Assembly (NCBI GenBank): GCA_030430835.1
Contig: JAUIKJ010000077.1
Location: forward strand, 1 to 10,048
From: Candidatus Hydrogenedentota bacterium
GTDB lineage: Bacteria > Hydrogenedentota > Hydrogenedentia > Hydrogenedentales > JAEUWI01
Direction: 5' to 3'
Length of the DNA: 10,048 nt
Of the stretch, positions 7,488-10,048 are shown one piece after another; position 1 is the first letter of the stretch; each line of letters opens with the position of its first letter. Below the pieces are notes generated by a model that worked only from the letters and a program-made list of their open reading frames with translations, searched no databases and was not told where the DNA came from. Made by a program: the position numbers and the translations under genes.

Positions 7488-8538
7488 AGTTCAAGCTTCC
7501 TTCGTAGGTCACACCGTCGCCGGGAATGATCTCGCCAAGCACGACACCGGTCTGCCCGGTGAGACCGATGGTCTCCAGGGCTTTCGCCTCCTGGTCCTTC
7601 GACACGACAATCAGGAAACCCTGACCCATGTTGAAGGTGCGCAGCATCTCGCCCTGCGCAACCTTGCCAGTCTGCTGCAGGAAGGTGAAGAGCGGCGGGA
7701 CGGTCCAGGAGCCGAGATCGATCTTCGCGCCAAGGCCTTCCGGCAGCGCGCGCGGCAGGTTGTCCGTGATGCCGCCACCGGTGATGTGCGCCATGCCCTT
7801 CACATCCACTACCTTCATCACGATTTGCATGAGCTTCGCATAGCTCAGGTGCGGCTCCATCAAGGCTTCCGCCACCGTGCGGCCGACGCCCGGCATCTCG
7901 TCGTGGATGCCGAGGCCCGCCACGTCAAAGCAGATCTTCCGCGCGAGGCTGTAGCCGTTTGTATGCAGGCCGGAGGAGGGCAGGCCGATAACCACATCGC
8001 CCGCCGCGATGCGCGAGCCGTCGACGATCTTTTTCTTGTCCGCGATGCCGACGATGGTGCCCGCGAGATCGTATTCGCCGTCGAGATACATGCCCGGCAT
8101 CTCCGCCGTCTCACCGCCGATCAGCGCGCAGCCCGCGCGGATACAGCCCTCGGACAGGCCCTTCACCACGTCCACCACCACCTGCGGCTCGAGCGTGCCC
8201 ATCGCCAGGTAATCGAGGAAAAACATCGGACGCGCGCCCTGCACGAGGATGTCGTTCACGCAATGCGAGACGAGGTCCATGCCGATGGTGTCGTGCTTGC
8301 CGCTCATAAAGGCGAGCTTCAGCTTCGTGCCGACGCCGTCCACGCTGGAGACCAGCACCGGTTCCTCGATGCCCTTCATGTCGGGGGCAAACATCGCGCC
8401 GAAGCTGCCGATGTCACGCAGCACCTTGTCGTTGAAGGTGCGCTTCACGAGGCCCTTAACCTCGTCCAGCGCCTCATCCGCCGCGTCGATATTCACGCCC
8501 GCGTCGCGGTAGCTCAGTCCCGCCTGCTCGTCGCTCAT
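7480..8538 (-). CDS. purM: Phosphoribosylformylglycinamidine cyclo-ligase PurM (AIR synthetase)
   Basis: PurM uses ATP to close FGAM into aminoimidazole ribonucleotide, step 5 of IMP synthesis, just after the reaction of the two downstream gene products. The 352 residues are close to the usual length (E. coli 345). Family motifs in order are YRDAGVNIDA (10-19), SSVDGVGTKLKLA (64-76), HCVNDILVQGARPMFFLDYL (92-111), GGETAEMPGMY (141-151), SGLHTNGYSLAR (189-200), HITGGGITDNLPR (251-263) and TFNMGQG (301-307). The ATG at 8538 has GGGAG eight bases upstream. A TTG at 8553 is in frame but would overlap that Shine-Dalgarno. PurM shares its fold with PurL, and an operon with purSL and purQ is expected. 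It is the first gene of the operon and its stop lies inside the purSL start region. Confidence 0.97.
   Translation of the reverse strand: MSDEQAGLSYRDAGVNIDAADEALDEVKGLVKRTFNDKVLRDIGSFGAMFAPDMKGIEEPVLVSSVDGVGTKLKLAFMSGKHDTIGMDLVSHCVNDILVQGARPMFFLDYLAMGTLEPQVVVDVVKGLSEGCIRAGCALIGGETAEMPGMYLDGEYDLAGTIVGIADKKKIVDGSRIAAGDVVIGLPSSGLHTNGYSLARKICFDVAGLGIHDEMPGVGRTVAEALMEPHLSYAKLMQIVMKVVDVKGMAHITGGGITDNLPRALPEGLGAKIDLGSWTVPPLFTFLQQTGKVAQGEMLRTFNMGQGFLIVVSKDQEAKALETIGLTGQTGVVLGEIIPGDGVTYEGSLNYG
7496..7502 (-). promoter_or_regulatory. Ribosome binding site of purSL inside purM
   Basis: The minus strand reads AAGGAAG, ending 8 bases before the ATG at 7487. It lies within the last codons of purM and fixes the purSL start despite the 8-base gene overlap. 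Confidence 0.7.
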
Positions 8539-8546
8539 GCAGCTGT

Positions 8547-8551
8547 CTCCC
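8547..8551 (-). promoter_or_regulatory. Ribosome binding site of purM
   Basis: GGGAG on the minus strand sits 8 bases before the ATG at 8538. It excludes the in-frame TTG at 8553, which overlaps it, as the start. Confidence 0.7.
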
Positions 8552-8641
8552 AAGAATGATTACGCAAACTCAAAACCAACAACCTGTCGCCCCACCCTGG
8601 TAGCGTCGCCTTCACCTCATCCCACCGCCATCTCCGCCTCG

Positions 8642-8681
8642 CCCCAACTGTCACCCCCGCCTTACCCCCACCGTCACCCCC
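8642..8681 (-). other. Cluster of four G-runs, potential G-quadruplex upstream of purM
   Basis: On the minus strand there are G-runs at 8681-8677, 8669-8665, 8658-8654 and 8645-8642 (5, 5, 5 and 4 Gs) with linkers of 7, 6 and 8 bases. This fits a loose G-quadruplex pattern. It would be in the purM leader RNA only if transcription starts upstream of it. The first run is also part of a REP-like hairpin, so the two structures would compete. Confidence 0.35.
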
Positions 8682-8699
8682 GCGAAGGCGGGGGTCCAG
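8672..8699 (+). repeat. REP-like palindromic repeat, copy A
   Basis: The 28-base unit folds as CCCCCGC (8677-8683), loop GAAG, GCGGGGG (8688-8694), flanked by CGTCA on the left and TCCAG on the right. It matches copy B in inverted orientation apart from the paired positions CCC/GGG against ATT/AAT, so the stem is preserved. The core CGCGAAGGCG with flanking TCCAG is a widespread intergenic repeat type in proteobacterial genomes, from general knowledge. A partial echo, GTCACCCCCGC, occurs 23 bases to the left (8650-8660). Confidence 0.75.
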
Positions 8700-8796
8700 T
8701 GCGCGAAGCGCTAAAAAACCAAACTGCGCCCTCAGGCGCAACGATCCTCGACGCACCCGCCGTCCACATCTCCGCCCACACCGTACTGCACGATCG

Positions 8797-8824
8797 CTGG
8801 ATTCCCGCCTTCGCGGGAATGACG
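8797..8824 (-). repeat. REP-like palindromic repeat, copy B (inverted to copy A)
   Basis: The plus strand reads CTGGATTCCCGC, CTTC, GCGGGAATGACG. The stem is ATTCCCGC (8801-8808) with GCGGGAAT (8813-8820) and loop CTTC. Its reverse complement aligns with copy A over all 28 bases. The two copies face each other across 97 bases, the usual layout of a REP doublet (REPIN). Confidence 0.75.
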
Positions 8825-8881
8825 ACCGGGCAGCCCCCGTTGCCAAGGGTCGCACATGCAGCCGTCATGATAGGTCCCAGC

Positions 8882-8910
8882 TTGCCATAACACAAATGAA
8901 TAATTATTAT
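8882..8910 (+). promoter_or_regulatory. Probable sigma-70 promoter of the LysR-type gene
   Basis: TTGCCA (8882-8887) and TATTAT (8905-8910) are separated by 17 bases; each matches most of the consensus. Transcription would start near 8917, just before the Shine-Dalgarno at 8920, leaving a leader of about 19 bases. On the opposite strand the same AT-rich stretch contains a perfect TATAAT (8906-8911), but without a fitting -35. Confidence 0.55.
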
Positions 8911-8919
8911 ATTCTTCAT
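8896..8919. promoter_or_regulatory. Inverted-repeat candidate operator over the LysR-gene promoter
   Basis: ATGAA (8896-8900) and TTCAT (8915-8919) form an interrupted palindrome covering the -10. A second pair, GAATA (8898-8902) and TATTC (8910-8914), lies inside with a slightly shifted centre. LysR-type regulators bind AT-rich dyads and commonly repress their own gene. Autoregulation here is inferred from position only. Confidence 0.3.
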
Positions 8920-8925
8920 AAGGAG
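8920..8925 (+). promoter_or_regulatory. Ribosome binding site deciding the TTG start of the LysR gene
   Basis: AAGGAG is a strong Shine-Dalgarno and lies 10 bases before the TTG at 8936. No ATG or GTG in the right frame exists between it and the conserved HTH region, so TTG is the supported start. Confidence 0.75.
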
Positions 8926-8935
8926 ACGTTATCTC

Positions 8936-9802
8936 TTGTCTATCTCCCTCGAAGCTCTCCGCTGCCTCTGCGCCGTGGCCGATACCGGCAGCTTCAGCGC
9001 CGCCGCCGAGCGGCTCCACCGCTCCCAGCCTGCCATCAGCCAACAGATCAAGCAACTCGAGACGCGCACCGGCCAGACCCTGATCGACCGCGACGCCGGT
9101 CGCCCGACCGAGGCCGGCGCCGTCGCCCTGCGCCGCGCGCGGGAGGCCATCGCCGCGGCGGATGCCTTGTCCGGGGAACTGGCGGACCTGAGCGGCACGG
9201 CCAGCCGGGAGCTGCGCATCGGCGCGAGTGACACGGTGGCGCTCTACCTCCTGCCTGATGCGGTGAAGCGCTTCGTGCGCCAGCGCCCCGAGACCCGCCT
9301 GACCCTCTTGAGCCGAAGTTCGGCCGAGGTGAGCGCACGGGTGATCGAAGGCGCGCTGGACCTGGGTATCGTCACCCTGCCGCAACCGCACCCCGGCCTT
9401 GAGACCCGGGAACTGCCCGCGCTGTCCCTCGTGCTGGCGGTACCGGTGAAGCATCCGCTCGCCAAGCGCTCGCGCGTGAAGCTGGACGCCCTCGCGGAAG
9501 AGCCCTTCCTGCTGCTCGACGAATCCACGCGTACCGGCGCGCAGATCAGGACCTTCTTCCGTAGCGCGTCCTTCGCGCCGCAGGCCGTGATCGACAGCGG
9601 CTCCTTCGAAGTCATCAAGCGCTACGTCGCCGAAGGCGTCGGCGTGGCAATATTGCCGGAAGCCGTCCTGCGCCCCGCCGACCGCCGCATCACGTCCCTC
9701 CCCCTCCCCGGCCTCCCCGCCACCGCCATCGGCATCGTCACCCGCCGCGGCGCCTACCGCAGCCGCGCAGCGGATACCTTCATCGAAGGGGTGTTACACT
9801 GA
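8936..9802 (+). CDS. LysR-type transcriptional regulator
   Basis: The 288-residue product has the standard length and layout. An N-terminal winged helix-turn-helix spans about 4-62 (LEALRCLCAVADTGSFSAAA, then AERLHRSQPAISQQIKQLE), followed by a linker helix. A periplasmic-binding-protein-like effector domain runs from about 91 to 286 (LRIGASDTVALYLLP, LDLGIVTLP, LLLDESTR, EVIKRYVAEGVGVAILPEAV). The start is TTG behind AAGGAG; the HTH begins at residue 4, as is usual in the family. Such proteins bind DNA as tetramers and respond to a small molecule. Ligand and targets cannot be told from sequence. LysR genes often sit divergent to their target, here purM, but 397 repeat-filled bases separate them and purine synthesis genes are not usual LysR targets. 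It is followed after 14 bases by a palindromic element. Confidence 0.94.
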   Translation: MSISLEALRCLCAVADTGSFSAAAERLHRSQPAISQQIKQLETRTGQTLIDRDAGRPTEAGAVALRRAREAIAAADALSGELADLSGTASRELRIGASDTVALYLLPDAVKRFVRQRPETRLTLLSRSSAEVSARVIEGALDLGIVTLPQPHPGLETRELPALSLVLAVPVKHPLAKRSRVKLDALAEEPFLLLDESTRTGAQIRTFFRSASFAPQAVIDSGSFEVIKRYVAEGVGVAILPEAVLRPADRRITSLPLPGLPATAIGIVTRRGAYRSRAADTFIEGVLH

Positions 9803-9816
9803 GACCAGCGCGCGCG

Positions 9817-9870
9817 TGGAGTGCATGAGCTTGCTCATGCCTCGTGGCGCTTCGCTACGAGCCGCGCCAG
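9817..9870 (+). repeat. Left arm of a REPIN-like inverted-repeat element
   Basis: TGGAGT is followed by the perfect hairpin GCATGAGC-TT-GCTCATGC (9823-9840), a second hairpin CTCGTGGCG-CTT-CGCTACGAG (9841-9861, one G-T wobble) and CCGCGCCAG. It is matched in inverted orientation by 9959-10004. A GGAG tetranucleotide next to a hairpin is a known feature of REPs served by REP-associated tyrosine transposases (RAYTs); assigning this unit to that class is inference. Confidence 0.75.
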
Positions 9871-9892
9871 TATCGCTCGAGGCGGGTAGCAA

Positions 9893-9935
9893 CGGCGGCG
9901 CATCAAACTCGCCCGGACCTCAAGTTCCGCCGCCG
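9893..9935. repeat. Central GC-rich stem of the inverted-repeat element
   Basis: CGGCGGCG (9893-9900) pairs with CGCCGCCG (9928-9935) across 27 bases, between the two arms. The whole unit 9817-10004 could therefore fold as nested stems, with the arms pairing to each other around this central stem. Confidence 0.45.
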
Positions 9936-9958
9936 CCAATAGAATGCTCGTAACACGT

Positions 9959-10004
9959 CTGGCGCGTCTCGCTTCGCGAGGCACAAGCAAGCTTGTGCAC
10001 TCCA
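9959..10004 (-). repeat. Right arm of a REPIN-like inverted-repeat element
   Basis: Read on the minus strand it is TGGAGT, hairpin GCACAAGC-TT-GCTTGTGC, hairpin CTCGC-GAA-GCGAG, then ACGCGCCAG. Outer and inner ends match the left arm almost exactly. Inside the first hairpin both sides differ from the left arm in paired fashion (TG/CA against CA/TG), and the second hairpin is shorter by 8 bases but still perfectly paired. Confidence 0.75.
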
Positions 10005-10011
10005 GGAAAGG

Positions 10012-10048
10012 AATGACGCAGGGTACGCTCCACAGTATGCTGGCGGGG
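10012..10048 (+). CDS. Doubtful start of a gene cut by the right edge
   Basis: An ATG at 10012 opens a frame of 12 codons to the edge (MTQGTLHSMLAG) with purine-rich AGGAAAGG directly before it, somewhat too close for an ideal Shine-Dalgarno. Nothing can be recognised in so short a peptide. It begins only 7 bases after the palindromic element. It may equally be non-coding. Confidence 0.15.

Larger units (their letters stand above)
8539..8935. other. Divergent intergenic region between purM and the LysR gene
   Basis: No convincing gene is present in these 397 bases. From purM outward it holds: the purM Shine-Dalgarno; a pyrimidine-rich plus strand at about 8590-8680 (G-rich on the purM strand); an inverted pair of REP-like hairpins (8672-8699 and 8797-8824) with a small hairpin between them at 8725-8740 (TGCGCC-CTCA-GGCGCA); and an AT-rich island at 8888-8920 with the LysR-gene promoter. 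I found no clear promoter for purM close to its start. Short frames of 81-117 codons crossing this region have no recognisable product and read through the palindromes. Confidence 0.7.

Noticed and set aside
8562..8569. ACGCAAAC, identical to one half of the enterobacterial PurR operator, just upstream of purM
   Set aside because: The second half-site does not match, and PurR of the LacI family is known mainly from gammaproteobacteria, which usually have a single-chain PurL unlike here. An eight-base match is likely chance.
8732..9454. Minus-strand open frame of 240 codons crossing the LysR gene and the REP copy
   Set aside because: It is antisense to the clear LysR reading frame, runs through a palindromic repeat, and its translation shows no domain.
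9792..9800. TGTTACACT, an extended -10-like element over the LysR gene stop
   Set aside because: No -35 is visible and no convincing gene follows; only a 12-codon frame begins at 10012.
9823..9861. The two hairpins just after the LysR gene as an intrinsic terminator
   Set aside because: There is no T-run after either stem, and both hairpins recur in the inverted arm at 9959-10004, so a repeat element explains them better. They may still slow transcription.

Overview
The window is GC-rich, tightly packed bacterial chromosome. I read seven genes well supported from sequence, of which one is cut by the left edge, plus a doubtful gene start at the right edge. Gene content (RNase D, a LysR-type regulator, an anchored SGNH/GDSL hydrolase, a multi-pass sensor-like membrane protein) and short palindromic repeats suggest a Gram-negative bacterium. 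The FGAM synthase is split into a PurS-PurL fusion plus a separate PurQ. That argues against a typical gammaproteobacterium, which normally has one chain of about 1,300 residues. I cannot name the taxon.

Layout. 1-623 (minus): N-terminal six-helix membrane domain and start of a coiled coil, probably the input half of a sensor or signalling protein that continues beyond the edge. 705-1268 (plus): small four-helix membrane protein of unknown function. 1265-2407 (minus): RNase D, whose stop codon shares the palindrome CTAG with the stop of the preceding convergent gene. 2507-3640 (plus): membrane-anchored SGNH hydrolase, divergent from RNase D. 3721-8538 (minus): purine operon purM-purSL-purQ, with the first two genes overlapping by 8 bases and the last two separated by 5 bases. 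8539-8935: a 397-base intergenic region with an inverted pair of REP-like hairpins, a G-run cluster on the purM strand and an AT-rich promoter island. 8936-9802 (plus): LysR-type regulator starting at TTG behind a strong Shine-Dalgarno. 9803-10048: a structured inverted-repeat element whose two arms fold into paired hairpins, with compensating base changes between arms.

How the genes work together. PurSL and PurQ form FGAM synthase (step 4 of de novo IMP synthesis) and PurM closes the imidazole ring (step 5), so the operon carries two consecutive steps. The other genes are not obviously connected to purine synthesis. The LysR gene is divergent to purM, but the long repeat-filled gap gives no evidence that it controls the purine operon.

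No tRNA, rRNA, CRISPR array, transposase gene or prophage was seen. The less ordinary signals are the two different palindromic repeat elements (8672-8824 and 9817-10004) and several genes whose starts lack a Shine-Dalgarno but carry a -10-like hexamer very close upstream.
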